Assembly: GCF_024267655.1 (NCBI RefSeq)
Contig: NZ_CP100595.1
Span: 1,922,001-1,986,000 of the forward strand
Direction: 5' to 3'
DNA: 64,000 nt
From: Arcobacter roscoffensis
Lineage (GTDB): Bacteria; Campylobacterota; Campylobacteria; Campylobacterales; Arcobacteraceae
Part shown: positions 7,906-20,033 of the stretch, piece by piece
How positions within the stretch are numbered: position 1 is the first letter of the stretch
How the letters are laid out: each line of letters begins with the position of its first letter
Position numbers and translations under genes: made by a program
Notes under the pieces: generated by a model
Databases searched by the model: none
The model's input: the letters and a program-made list of their open reading frames with translations, nothing else
What the model was told of the DNA's origin: nothing

Positions 7906-10817
7906 TATTTTGGAATTATTAAGTTAAAAGTGGTTCCTACTTTTTCTTTACTCTCACAAGTAATTGTTCCCTCTAGTTTTGTAGTAACTAAGTTATACAC
8001 TATACTAAGCCCTAATCCACTTCCTCCACTATCTCTGCTCGTAGTATAAAAAGGATTAAAGATTTTAGATAAATTCTCTTTTTTTATTCCTTTTCCATAA
8101 TCTTTAAAAGCTATCATAATACTATCTTGATTTTGATCAACTATTATATCAATACTATTTTCCTCATCTCTTTCATAAGCATGTTTTAAACTATTCATGA
8201 TTAGATTTGTAAAAATTTGAGAATATACACCAGCATAACTATTAATAGAAATATCTTTTTTACAGTCAATATTTATTTTAACTTTGGTTTTTTTTGTGAT
8301 ATTATTTAAACTTATAAGTATCTCTTCTAAATACTCGCAAAGATTAAACTCTCTTTTTTCATCACTTGATTGATCAACTGCAACTTGTTTGAAACTTCTA
8401 ACTAACTGGGCTGTTTTTTCAAGATTAAGATTTATTGTTTTTGATAATTCATTTGATGTTTGAATAAATTCTTCAAACTCTTCTTCACTTAAGTTTCCAT
8501 CCTTATAATCTTTTTCAAGCTTACTTGCCATTGACATAAAGTGTGTGATACCTGTAAGAGATAAACCTACAGGAGTATTTATCTCATGTGCAACTCCAGC
8601 AACTAATTCCCCTAAACTAGCCATTTTTTCTGATTCTATTAAGTTTTCTTGTGTTCTTTTTAACTCATCCATTGAATCTTTTAACTCTTTTGTTCTTAGC
8701 TCAACTTTTTGTTCTAATGTTTCATTTAAAACTTTTATCTCTTCTTGAGCTTTTTTTCTAGCTTCAATTTCTTCATCTCTTTGATTTACTTTCTCTTCAA
8801 GTTGTGAATAATGCTCTGTTAAAAGCTTCTCTTTTTCTTTGAAATAGTTAATTTTTTCACTAAACTGTTCAGGTGTAATTTTCATATCTTTTAAAATTTT
8901 TGCATATACATTTGAAAGACTTATACTTTCTTCTTCTGTAAAAATTTCACTGTTTTTTAATACACTATAAGCCCCAGCAGTTCCAAGGGTTCCTGCTAAA
9001 ATCTTTTCAATATGAGCATAAGTTTTTGATAACTGTAAAATATTCATTTTTTCTTTTTTATATAATTTAAACTCTTTTTTTAACTTTAATAAAATCATAC
9101 TTGTTTTACGAGAGCTAAAATAGTCTGATAAAATAGCCTCATATATTTTCATCTTTTCTTTAACTATAATACTATCTTCTAATTGACCTTTATAATGATT
9201 TTGCTCTTTATTTTCTAAAATATTTATAAAGTCAATTGCTACTTTTGTTTCAATTTGTGTTGATTTATTAAGTAATGAAAAGATTATGTATGCACTAATA
9301 TTAAATATCATACTAAATAAAACAGCGTGGGGAATAGAACTAAAACTATCTAATCCAAATAAAGCAGTAGGCTTTAAACTTTCAATTCCAAATAATCCTT
9401 TATCTATAATATACGATGAAATCCATTGACTTTTTTCAAATTGAGGAATAATTAATGTATAAAACCACACAGTAAAACCTGTAATCAAAGCAGCTAAGGC
9501 ACCTTTTTTATTTGCTCTTTCCCAAAATAGACCTCCTAAAATAATAGGAGCAAACTGTAAAATTGCAGTAAAAGAAATAAGCCCAATATTAACTATTAAA
9601 TTTGTTTTTGAAACAAAAAGATAAAACAAGTAACTCAAATATATAATTAAAGTTACTATAATCCATCTAATAAAAAGTAGCCTTTTCTTTAAAAAGCCTA
9701 GTCTTCTACTTGATTGAATTAATGGTAAGACAAAATAGTTGCTAACCATAATAGCCATTGCCATAGAAGTAATCATTATCATACTAGTTGATGCTGAAAA
9801 GCCACCAATAAATGCAATTAACGCCAGTATTGGTTTATTCATATCTAAAGGAATAGTAAGAACATAAAAATCACTTAATGTATGATCTGTGGATATAAGC
9901 TCCCCTGCTAAAGCAATTGGTATTGTAAAAAAAGTAATTAATAAAAGGTATAAAGGAAACACCCACATTGCTGTTTTAATATGGCTTATATCAGAGTTCT
10001 CAACAACACTAATATGAAATTGTCTTGGTAGAAACATTACAGCAAACATTGATAGTATTAAAATACTTATCCAAGAAGAGTAGTCAACTCCAACACTTGA
10101 ATTAATTTGTTTAAATAATCCATTAGATGAAGCCTCATCTAATATGCTAGAAATATCTGGAAATAAAAAAAATGATACAAAAATACCAATAATTAAAATA
10201 GCAATCAATTTTACTATTGATTCAATGGCAACAATAAAAACCATACCAAAGTGCCGTTCTGAGGGGTCAAGTTTTCTTAGTCCAAATATTATTGTAAAAA
10301 ATGTCATTAAAAAAACTATAAGTAAACCAATACTATCAGTACTAGTATTTTCATTTACAAAATTTGAATGATGATTGATAGTTAAAATATCAATAGATTG
10401 TATTATAGCTTTTAGCTGAATAGAGATATAAGGGATTATTCCCACAAGTGTACCAAAACTAACTATTGCACCAATTAGCATAGATTTATCATATCTTACT
10501 GAAATCAAATCTGCTAAACTTGTCACTTTATATCTGTTTTTAATTTTAATCAATCTTTGAAGAATTATAGGCCATAAAAATATAATAAGTGTAGGTCCTA
10601 AATATACAGCTAAAAATATAATACCACTACTTGTAACCTTCCCAACACTACCATAATATGTCCAAGCAGTACAGTAAATAGCTAAAGATAATGAGTATAA
10701 ATATGCTCTTGTTTGAGATGAGAAATTAAATCTTTTATTTTCAAGAAAATAAGCAAAAATAAAAAGAATTAACATATAACTAGAAAATATAGTTATTACT
10801 TCATATAATTCAAACAT
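7905..10817 (-). CDS. Sodium/solute symporter-histidine kinase fusion (CbrA/CrbS-like)
   Basis: This 970-residue protein fuses a transporter to a sensor kinase. Residues about 5-500 are a multi-pass SLC5/PutP-type domain (AIYCTAWTYYGSVGKVTSSG, GFSASTSMIMITSMAMAIMVSN). About 540-640 resembles the STAC linker domain. A coiled coil spans about 660-730. The kinase core follows: His744 in GVAHEINTPVG, the N-box NLIMNSLKHAY, the G1 box DYGKGI and the G2 box GGSGLGLSIV. No receiver domain is attached. Known relatives (CbrA, CrbS) sense nutrients such as histidine or acetate. Substrate cannot be read here. A small two-TM protein is encoded just upstream, and a REC/HD-GYP regulator is divergent, making it the probable partner. 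Confidence 0.88.
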   Translation of the reverse strand: MFELYEVITIFSSYMLILFIFAYFLENKRFNFSSQTRAYLYSLSLAIYCTAWTYYGSVGKVTSSGIIFLAVYLGPTLIIFLWPIILQRLIKIKNRYKVTSLADLISVRYDKSMLIGAIVSFGTLVGIIPYISIQLKAIIQSIDILTINHHSNFVNENTSTDSIGLLIVFLMTFFTIIFGLRKLDPSERHFGMVFIVAIESIVKLIAILIIGIFVSFFLFPDISSILDEASSNGLFKQINSSVGVDYSSWISILILSMFAVMFLPRQFHISVVENSDISHIKTAMWVFPLYLLLITFFTIPIALAGELISTDHTLSDFYVLTIPLDMNKPILALIAFIGGFSASTSMIMITSMAMAIMVSNYFVLPLIQSSRRLGFLKKRLLFIRWIIVTLIIYLSYLFYLFVSKTNLIVNIGLISFTAILQFAPIILGGLFWERANKKGALAALITGFTVWFYTLIIPQFEKSQWISSYIIDKGLFGIESLKPTALFGLDSFSSIPHAVLFSMIFNISAYIIFSLLNKSTQIETKVAIDFINILENKEQNHYKGQLEDSIIVKEKMKIYEAILSDYFSSRKTSMILLKLKKEFKLYKKEKMNILQLSKTYAHIEKILAGTLGTAGAYSVLKNSEIFTEEESISLSNVYAKILKDMKITPEQFSEKINYFKEKEKLLTEHYSQLEEKVNQRDEEIEARKKAQEEIKVLNETLEQKVELRTKELKDSMDELKRTQENLIESEKMASLGELVAGVAHEINTPVGLSLTGITHFMSMASKLEKDYKDGNLSEEEFEEFIQTSNELSKTINLNLEKTAQLVRSFKQVAVDQSSDEKREFNLCEYLEEILISLNNITKKTKVKINIDCKKDISINSYAGVYSQIFTNLIMNSLKHAYERDEENSIDIIVDQNQDSIMIAFKDYGKGIKKENLSKIFNPFYTTSRDSGGSGLGLSIVYNLVTTKLEGTITCESKEKVGTTFNLIIPK

Positions 10818-10821
10818 AATA

Positions 10822-11016
10822 TTACTCTTTTATTTTAACTGAAGTGGATATAAATTTTAAAAGTATAATTATCATAAACCAAGATACATAGACCATAAGA
10901 AAACTTTGAAATAAATCATCTTTATCAAAAGTAAATATTACATAAATATTTATAAAGATAAATATTAAAACAAAGGCTAAAACTTGAAACACTTTTGATT
11001 GAAATAATTTTTTCAT
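10822..11016 (-). CDS. Small two-TM membrane protein preceding the symporter-kinase
   Basis: This 64-residue protein starts at the ATG at 11016, which has GGTGGA about 7 bases upstream. A longer reading from 11058 would add 14 residues without a ribosome-binding site. It has two predicted membrane helices (about 8-30 and 38-60) joined by an acidic loop (FDKDD). The stop lies 4 bases before the symporter-kinase start, so the two are one transcription unit. The layout recalls the short accessory subunits (DUF4212- or DUF485-like) that accompany some SLC5 symporters. Sequence similarity to those families is not obvious by eye, so this is inference. Confidence 0.7.
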   Translation of the reverse strand: MKKLFQSKVFQVLAFVLIFIFINIYVIFTFDKDDLFQSFLMVYVSWFMIIILLKFISTSVKIKE

Positions 11017-11124
11017 AAATAATCCACCAATTATTTTATATTTAATAACATAATACACTATTTAAAGAAACAATGTCAAAAATATGTTATCATGTATGAA
11101 TAAAATATGAAAAAAGGCTAATTT

Positions 11125-12639
11125 ATGGCTAACTTAAAATTTGCAAAAAAAAGAAAAGATGAAAATCCCTTAAGTGAAGAAAAATGGAAAATATTAATAT
11201 GTGATGATGAAATATCAGTACACTCAATTACAAAAACTGTATTAAATGATTTTACTTTTAAACATAAAAAATTAGAGTTTTTAAGTGCATATAGTGCAAA
11301 AGAAGCTTTAGAGATATTAAAAAATGAAGATGATATAGCTGTTGTTTTACTTGATGTTGTTATGGAAACAGATCATGCTGGTCTTGATTTAGTAAAGATT
11401 ATTAGAGAAGAGTTAAATAATAAATTAATTAGAATAGTTTTAAGAACAGGTCAGCCAGGTTCTGCACCTGAAAAAGAAGTGATTCAAAAATATGATATAA
11501 ACGATTATAAAGAAAAGACTGAGTTAACAGATATAAAACTTTTTACTACTATGATAAGTGCTATTAGATCATACAAAGATTTAAGTGCTATTCATAAAAG
11601 TAAAAAAGGCTTAGAAAAAATTATTGATGCAACAAAAAATATCTATGAAACAAACTCATTAAAGCTTTTTGCTAGTGGTGTTTTAAGTCAAATAATTTCT
11701 ATATTAAAACTTAATGGTCACTCTTTTTTAATAAATGCTGATGGATTTTCTCTAGAAAAAGAAGATAAAGATATTAATCTCTTAGCAACAACAGGAAGTT
11801 TTAGTAACAAAAATATAGAAGAGATATTAACTCCCCAAATAAAAGAGTTAATAAATGAAGCTATAGAAAAAAAAGAGTCTATTTTTTTAGAAGACAAATA
11901 TATAGGTTATATACAAACAGAGAATAACAAACAAAATATTATCTATATAAATGGCTTTAATAAACTAAATAAATTGGATAAAAACTTAATAAATATCTTT
12001 TCAAATAATGTGTCTAGTGCTTTTAATAATTTATATTTAAATAAAGAGATAATTGATACACAAAAAGAATTAATTGAAACATTAGGTGAAACAGTTGAGA
12101 GACGTTCAAAAGAGGCTTCTCATCATGTAAGAAGAGTTGCTAATATCTCTTATGAACTGGCTATTAAATATGGGCTTAATGAAGAAGAAGCAATTTTAAT
12201 TAGAAATGCCTCACCTATGCATGATGTTGGTAAAATAGGAATACCTGATTCTATTTTATTAAAACCTGAAAAGCTAACTGAAGATGAGATGAAAATCATG
12301 AAAACCCATGCCCAAATAGGAAGAGATATTCTAGCTCACTCAAAAAAAGATGTTTTACAAGCTGCCTCTATTATTGCCTATGAGCACCATGAAAAGTGGG
12401 ATGGGTCAGGTTATCCAAATAGCTTAAAGGGTGAAGAGATTCATATTTATGGAAGAATTACAGCTTTAGCAGATGTATTTGATGCACTACTTCATAAAAG
12501 ATGCTACAAAGAGCCATGGAGCTTAGAAAATACGATTAACTTAATCAATGAACAAAAAGGTAAACACTTTGACCCAAAACTAGTGGAAATACTTTTTGAA
12601 AATATAGAAGTTTTTAAGAAAATAGAAGGTTTAGAATAA
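11125..12639 (+). CDS. Response regulator with DUF3369 and HD-GYP domains
   Basis: This 504-residue protein begins with a receiver domain (about 20-150). It has acidic residues ICDDE at 25-29, the phosphoacceptor Asp77 in VVLLDVVMETD, and a conserved Thr/Lys region. A DUF3369 sensory region (about 165-310) is followed by an HD-GYP domain (about 320-500), with HHVRRVAN, the HD pair in MHDVGKIGIPD, HAQIGRDIL, HHEKWDGSGYP and DVFDALLHKRCYKEPW. HD-GYP proteins hydrolyse cyclic di-GMP, and the metal ligands and the GYP motif (GSGYP) are present, so it should be active. It is divergent from the symporter-kinase operon, with about 108 bases between, which suggests a cognate kinase-regulator pair. 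Confidence 0.92.
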   Translation: MANLKFAKKRKDENPLSEEKWKILICDDEISVHSITKTVLNDFTFKHKKLEFLSAYSAKEALEILKNEDDIAVVLLDVVMETDHAGLDLVKIIREELNNKLIRIVLRTGQPGSAPEKEVIQKYDINDYKEKTELTDIKLFTTMISAIRSYKDLSAIHKSKKGLEKIIDATKNIYETNSLKLFASGVLSQIISILKLNGHSFLINADGFSLEKEDKDINLLATTGSFSNKNIEEILTPQIKELINEAIEKKESIFLEDKYIGYIQTENNKQNIIYINGFNKLNKLDKNLINIFSNNVSSAFNNLYLNKEIIDTQKELIETLGETVERRSKEASHHVRRVANISYELAIKYGLNEEEAILIRNASPMHDVGKIGIPDSILLKPEKLTEDEMKIMKTHAQIGRDILAHSKKDVLQAASIIAYEHHEKWDGSGYPNSLKGEEIHIYGRITALADVFDALLHKRCYKEPWSLENTINLINEQKGKHFDPKLVEILFENIEVFKKIEGLE

Positions 12640-12649
12640 ACTAAACTCT

Positions 12650-15550
12650 CTATTTATCACCTAAATCTTTAATAAACTCAAAAAGTTTAATAGGAGATTC
12701 AAGTACCCTTTTTCCTATATTCACAGGAACAGAAAAAGCATCTTTTGTAAGGTTTGTAGAGATTTTTGGATTCTTTAAATCTCCAAAAATATTAACTTGT
12801 GTAGCTACTCTTTTATTCTCTCCAAGTAATACATAATTTACAACAGGTATACTTCCAACTATAGAAGAGTAATCTTTAAAAAATATCAATTTTATCTTTG
12901 AATCAAGGGTCATATTATTTAAATCTACTTTTCCTTTACCATCAAAATCAATTCCATTTCCAACAGTCACAAGCTTATTTACATCAAGGTTTTTCTTTTT
13001 ATTATCATACACAAATTCTAAAACCCCATCTATAATCTTGTAACCTGTAAGATTGAAACCTTTATTAGATGCCATTGAAACAACTGAGGGTACTGCTAAT
13101 AAAGGATTTATTAATGCAGGTGAACTATGAATAAATATCAAAAGATTATTTATAATTGCTAAATCTTTAATCTTTACATTTGTGAAAATAGTTTTTCCCT
13201 TTAAATTATGTTCAAAGCCATTTGCAATAAACATTAACTTCCCACCCTCAACAATTTGTTTTTTAAAAATAGTATTTACAAATTCATCACTTATATCATT
13301 TGCATAAATATCTATTTTCCCCTCTTTTGATTGTTTATAGGTTACATCTGTTTTTTTATGCATTAAATGAAGATATTTACTAGTATCTTCTTTTAATCTG
13401 AATTCGTAAGAATTAGCTAAAAACTTAAAATCTTTATTGATAATAAGATTTGAATTTTTAGCTTTCAAATTTATAATATCAAATTCACTTTCTTCTTCAC
13501 TTTTTAAGTCTACTAAAACATCATAAGAATTAATATCTAAATCAATTCTGTTTTCACCAATAATTTCTAATCTTAAACTATCATCAAGTGTTTTTATTTT
13601 AATTCTTTCTTTTGATAAGGAACCTTCTAAATTTAAAGAAGTTACCTTTTTATCATTTTTTGATAAAGGAATATCAAGATTTTTTACAAAAGCATTAAAA
13701 GAAATATTTTCATCATTTATATGGGCATTAAAAGTATTTAAATAATACTCTGCATCTTTATTTTTTAAGCGAATATCTTCACCTTTTACTAATAATTTTA
13801 ATTTTTCATTAGTATTATTTTCATTACTTATATCAAGTAGATAATCTTTTAGAAAAAGCTCTACTCTTTCTCCATCTATAAATAATTTAACTTTTTCATT
13901 TACTGAATTAATATATGTTTTAGAATCTTGCACTTTTCCTTTAATCTCTAAACTATCAAGCTTTGTACTATTTTCAAATAAAGGAAAATTGAGTTTTGAA
14001 ACAATACCATTAAAGGTTAAATTTTTTTCATCTTTTATTTTTAGCTTTAAATTACCTTCTTTAATAGAGTTTTCTTTAAGAACTTGTGAATATTCATAAA
14101 TTTTAGATAAGTCTTTAATATTTACATTTATTAATTCATCAATATAGATGTCTAAAGCTAAATCTTCAAGGGAAATACCAACAGCCTTTGAAAAATCAAG
14201 ATTGATTTTACTTTTTTTATCTTTTACATTTAATATCTTTTGAGTTTTTGTTTCTACATCAAAACTATTTATTAATACCTCACCTTTTGCTTTTAAAGTA
14301 TTTGTATCTAATTCAAGATTATTAATTGTTGCTTTGAGCATATCCTTGTCACTAAAGTCTGACTTTTTTATTCTAATTATTGAACCATCTAAAATCACAT
14401 TTGCTTTTTTCGTATAAAACTCAAAGTTATTTGCTTTTATTTTTGCATCTTTTACAATAAATTGACCTTGGGTACTCATCTTTTTACTTAGTAAATAAGG
14501 TACCTTTAAAACTAAAGCAGTACTTGTAATACCTGTTTGCTGTATTAATGGAATATTTATATTATAAGTTTTCAATAAGTCCAAAATTGTTTGGTTTAAT
14601 TTTGATTTTGATTTTATATTTACTTCAACTACTCCATTTTTCTCACTAGCTAAATTTCTAATTACTACAAAACTTCCATTAATATCTACATCTTTGTATT
14701 TTGGCTTTAAAAGATTAATATAAAGGTTTCCTTTTTTAAACTCTAAATCAATTTGTTTACTGACAACTGGACTTGCACCTTTTTGAAAGTTTACTTTTGC
14801 ATCATAAAGTTTTGCAGTACCTTTTAAAGACTTTTCAATAACTCTTTTTCTTTCTAAGTCAACTGTTCCATAAAAGTCTTCAAGTTGTATATCTGCACTT
14901 ACATTTTCATACATCCAGTCTTCAGCATCAACAGAAAGCCTAAAAAACTCTTTTAAAAATGATAAACTTTTAAATTTATTTGAGTTTATATAAAACTGAG
15001 CAATTTTATCTGTCATTTCTAACTTTAGCTCACCATTTACATCTTGATAGTAGTATTTTCCAAAATAGTCTAATTTTTCATTAAAATAATCGATTTTTAC
15101 TTTTCCATCAAGCAATAAATCAAGATCTTTTAAATGTAGTGAATACATATCAAAGACTACCTGATGGGCTATAAAGTTAAACTTTGAAGAAAAGTTCACA
15201 TATTTATTATCTAAATATATTGCTTCTTCATTTATTGAAACTGTAAACTCATTTCCATCAATTTTTAGTCTTTCAATATGTACTTTTTTAAAAATTTTTA
15301 AGATATTTGGTAAAAGCTCAATATTCTTTTTTAGGTCTTCAAAGGAGCTGGTAACTTGAGATTTTTTTGATTTATATTCGATATTTTCTATATCTACAAT
15401 AAGTTTTTTATCTAGTTTTATATAAAATTGCGAGACATTTATATTATTAAAAGAGAAAGAGTCTATTTTTATGCCTGATAATAACAGCGAAAACACCGAA
15501 ACTATAGTCAAAAAAAGAAAAACTAATAAAAGTTTAATTATCTTTAACAT
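12650..15550 (-). CDS. AsmA/YhdP-like envelope protein (DUF3971/AsmA-like C-terminal)
   Basis: This 966-residue protein has an N-terminal membrane anchor (about 5-27) and a long beta-rich repetitive body. The C-terminal part (about 770-960) has the AsmA/YhdP signature: a segment with NGIDFDGKGKVDLNNMTLDSKI, then SIVGSIPVVNYVLLG, then GDLKNPKISTN and a closing NIGKRVLESPIKLFEF. AsmA-like proteins span the periplasm and are implicated in lipid transport between membranes. The ATG at 15550 gives the anchor helix directly, with no room for a better start. Its first 80 bases overlap the 5' end of the divergent mltG gene. The length is shorter than E. coli YhdP but typical for this phylum. Confidence 0.8.
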   Translation of the reverse strand: MLKIIKLLLVFLFLTIVSVFSLLLSGIKIDSFSFNNINVSQFYIKLDKKLIVDIENIEYKSKKSQVTSSFEDLKKNIELLPNILKIFKKVHIERLKIDGNEFTVSINEEAIYLDNKYVNFSSKFNFIAHQVVFDMYSLHLKDLDLLLDGKVKIDYFNEKLDYFGKYYYQDVNGELKLEMTDKIAQFYINSNKFKSLSFLKEFFRLSVDAEDWMYENVSADIQLEDFYGTVDLERKRVIEKSLKGTAKLYDAKVNFQKGASPVVSKQIDLEFKKGNLYINLLKPKYKDVDINGSFVVIRNLASEKNGVVEVNIKSKSKLNQTILDLLKTYNINIPLIQQTGITSTALVLKVPYLLSKKMSTQGQFIVKDAKIKANNFEFYTKKANVILDGSIIRIKKSDFSDKDMLKATINNLELDTNTLKAKGEVLINSFDVETKTQKILNVKDKKSKINLDFSKAVGISLEDLALDIYIDELINVNIKDLSKIYEYSQVLKENSIKEGNLKLKIKDEKNLTFNGIVSKLNFPLFENSTKLDSLEIKGKVQDSKTYINSVNEKVKLFIDGERVELFLKDYLLDISNENNTNEKLKLLVKGEDIRLKNKDAEYYLNTFNAHINDENISFNAFVKNLDIPLSKNDKKVTSLNLEGSLSKERIKIKTLDDSLRLEIIGENRIDLDINSYDVLVDLKSEEESEFDIINLKAKNSNLIINKDFKFLANSYEFRLKEDTSKYLHLMHKKTDVTYKQSKEGKIDIYANDISDEFVNTIFKKQIVEGGKLMFIANGFEHNLKGKTIFTNVKIKDLAIINNLLIFIHSSPALINPLLAVPSVVSMASNKGFNLTGYKIIDGVLEFVYDNKKKNLDVNKLVTVGNGIDFDGKGKVDLNNMTLDSKIKLIFFKDYSSIVGSIPVVNYVLLGENKRVATQVNIFGDLKNPKISTNLTKDAFSVPVNIGKRVLESPIKLFEFIKDLGDK

Positions 15551-16592
15551 TATTGAATTATTCCTTGTAAGTTTAATAGTAGTTTTATTTTATGTAACAA
15601 TTCCGATGAATTCCACAAAAGTTTTGTTTATACCAAAAGGTAGTACTAATTTTATTATATCTTACCTAAATAAAAGTGGCTTTGAGCTTAATATAATGGA
15701 TAAAGTTATCCTAAGAGGAATGGGTTTTATTCAAAGTGGATGGATAGACATAAATCAAAATGAACTTACAAAAATGGATTTTTTATATAAGCTTACTACT
15801 TCAAAAGCAGCTTTAAAAACAATCACTTTAGTTCCAGGTGAGACAAACTATATTTTAATAAAAAAACTAGCTGAGAAATTTAACTTATCAGAAAAAAAAC
15901 TTTGGGAAGTATATAATAAACATGCCTACAAAGCTGATGGAAATATTTTAGCTGATACCTATTCTTTACCTTATGGAATGAAAGAAGATCATTTAATGCT
16001 TTATCTTTTATCACAAACAAGTAAAAAGTACGAAGCATTTTCCAAAAAAATATTTGGTATTTATGATAAAAAGAAATGGTATTACTACATAAGTCTTGCT
16101 TCTATTATTCAAAAAGAATCAGCAACAATAGATGAAATGCCAATAGTATCAAGTGTTATTCACAATAGATTAAAAAAAGGTATGAAGCTTCAAATGGATG
16201 GAACTTTAAACTATGGTAGATATGCTCATATTAAAGTAACAGCGAAAAGAATTAGAGAAGATGACAGTTCATATAATACCTACAAATACAGAGGATTACC
16301 GAAAAATCCAGTTTCAGCAGTAGGATTAAATGCTATTAAAGCTGCAATCTTCCCAGTAAAAAGTAGGTATTTATACTTTGTAAGAAATAACAAAACAGGT
16401 TTACATAAGTTTGCGAAAAGTTACAAAGAACACGTAAATAACATTAATGCAAATAGAGGTGTTAAAAAAAGTTACACTAAAATTAAAGCTGTTGAAACAA
16501 AGATTGATAAAGAAGCTAAAACAATCATGAATACCGATGTAAGCAAGCAGAAGCCTACATCTATTAAAGATTTATGGATGAATGTAAAATAA
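15471..16592 (+). CDS. mltG: Endolytic murein transglycosylase MltG
   Basis: This 373-residue MltG (YceG) cuts nascent glycan strands and helps set their length. It has a cytosolic N-terminus (1-20), a TM helix (about 21-44), a LysM-like region and the catalytic domain. The catalytic glutamate is Glu216 in SLASIIQKESA, and VSSVIHNRLKKGMKLQMD and the Y...GLPKNPVSAVGLNAIKAA segment are diagnostic. The start at 15471 (GAGAAAGAG upstream) is needed to keep residues before the membrane helix, and it makes an 80-base head-to-head overlap with the AsmA-like gene. The C-terminal 40 residues are an extra lysine-rich tail. Confidence 0.93.
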   Translation: MPDNNSENTETIVKKRKTNKSLIIFNIIELFLVSLIVVLFYVTIPMNSTKVLFIPKGSTNFIISYLNKSGFELNIMDKVILRGMGFIQSGWIDINQNELTKMDFLYKLTTSKAALKTITLVPGETNYILIKKLAEKFNLSEKKLWEVYNKHAYKADGNILADTYSLPYGMKEDHLMLYLLSQTSKKYEAFSKKIFGIYDKKKWYYYISLASIIQKESATIDEMPIVSSVIHNRLKKGMKLQMDGTLNYGRYAHIKVTAKRIREDDSSYNTYKYRGLPKNPVSAVGLNAIKAAIFPVKSRYLYFVRNNKTGLHKFAKSYKEHVNNINANRGVKKSYTKIKAVETKIDKEAKTIMNTDVSKQKPTSIKDLWMNVK

Positions 16593-16698
16593 TAATTGTG
16601 CAAAATTGAAACAAACATATTTTTGACATATTTTTAATTATAAATTTCATTTATGATGAATTTAATAAGTGATATGATATTGAATCATAAAAATTTAA

Positions 16699-18906
<2,208 letters not shown>

Positions 18907-18925
18907 TAATTAAACCACTACTTTA

Positions 18926-18950
18926 AAAAGAGAAGTTTAACTTCTCTTTT
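18926..18950 (+). terminator. Rho-independent terminator after icd
   Basis: AAAAGAGAAG (18926-18935), loop TTTAA and CTTCTCTTTT (18941-18950) form a 10-bp perfect stem ending in a T run, 20 bases after the icd stop codon. Confidence 0.85.
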
Positions 18951-18998
18951 TATCATAAAACAAGCCTAACTTAATCCTTCAAATAAGTCCCAATTCGA

Positions 18999-19004
18999 TA
19001 TAAT
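18999..19004 (+). promoter_or_regulatory. -10 box of mdh
   Basis: TATAAT lies 32 bases before the TTG start of mdh. It is consistent with a separate promoter for mdh after the icd terminator. No clear -35 is visible. Confidence 0.45.
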
Positions 19005-19036
19005 TATTTAAAATATTTTTACTAAAGGTTTCTATT

Positions 19037-19981
19037 TTGAATAATAAAAAAGTCGGTATTATTGGTGTAGGAAATGTTGGTTCTACTTTAGCTTTCACAC
19101 TTGCTTCAAAAAATAAATGTTCTCAAATTTTATTAAAAGATATAAGAGAAAATATTGTTCAAGCTATGGCTTTAGATATTTCACAAAGTGCAAATGCTGC
19201 CAAATCAAACACAATTGTAAAAGCATGTATTAAAGATGAAGAGTTCAAAGATTGTGATGTTGTTGTAATTACAGCAGGAATTGCTAGACGTCCAGGAATG
19301 AGTAGAGATGACTTACTTCTAACAAATGCAAAAATAATGACACAAGTAATTCAAAGTGCAATTACGTTTAATCCAAATGCAATAATTATAGTTGTTTCGA
19401 ACCCCCTTGATGCTATGGTTTACACAGCATTAAAAGCTGCAAACTATCCAAGAAATAAAATCATAGGTATGGCAGGTATTTTAGATAGTGCTAGAATGTC
19501 ACACTTTATTTTAGAAAAATTAGGATATGATGCTGGGCAAATTGAAGCTTCTGTAATGGGAGGACATGGTGATGACATGGTTCCACTTCCTAATTTCTCA
19601 ACTGTCGCAGGTGTTCCACTATCAGAAGTATTAGAGACTGATGATATAAATGATATAGTTGAAAAAACAAAAAATGGTGGAGCTCAAATAGTAAAACTTT
19701 TAGAAACTGGTTCTGCTTATTATGCTCCTGCTTATGCTACTTCACTTATGGTTGAAGCAATTCTTGAAGATAAAAAAGAAGTATATCCATGTGCTGTAAG
19801 ATTAGAGGGTGAATATGGATATGAAGATATTGTCTCAGGAGTTCCAGTAATGCTTGGAAAAGATGGAGTTGAGAAAGTAATTGAACTACATTTAAATGAT
19901 TCACAAAAAGAAGAATTTAGTAAATCAATAGCTTCAGTTAAAGAATTAGTTGATACTTTAGAAAATAAGTTTTTCAAATAA
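19037..19981 (+). CDS. mdh: Malate dehydrogenase (LDH/MDH superfamily)
   Basis: This 314-residue NAD-dependent dehydrogenase starts with TTG. The dinucleotide motif is VGIIGVGNVGSTLAF at 6-20. The substrate arginines are in AGIARRPGMSRDDLL, which has the arginine expected for malate rather than the glutamine of lactate dehydrogenases. VVSNPLDAMVY and the catalytic histidine in GGHGDDMVP follow. It interconverts malate and oxaloacetate. It sits directly after icd, so two TCA enzymes are adjacent. No other in-frame start gives a complete Rossmann fold. Confidence 0.93.
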   Translation: MNNKKVGIIGVGNVGSTLAFTLASKNKCSQILLKDIRENIVQAMALDISQSANAAKSNTIVKACIKDEEFKDCDVVVITAGIARRPGMSRDDLLLTNAKIMTQVIQSAITFNPNAIIIVVSNPLDAMVYTALKAANYPRNKIIGMAGILDSARMSHFILEKLGYDAGQIEASVMGGHGDDMVPLPNFSTVAGVPLSEVLETDDINDIVEKTKNGGAQIVKLLETGSAYYAPAYATSLMVEAILEDKKEVYPCAVRLEGEYGYEDIVSGVPVMLGKDGVEKVIELHLNDSQKEEFSKSIASVKELVDTLENKFFK

Positions 19982-20033
19982 TACACACAATCTCAACACA
20001 AAAAATATATAATTAAATAAAAAGGTGCAAATT

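Noticed and set aside
16623-16678. Sigma-70 promoter of icd from TTGACA and nearby AT-rich boxes
   Set aside because: TTGACA at 16623 has no -10 at a proper distance; TATGAT at 16673 lacks a -35. I could not choose one.
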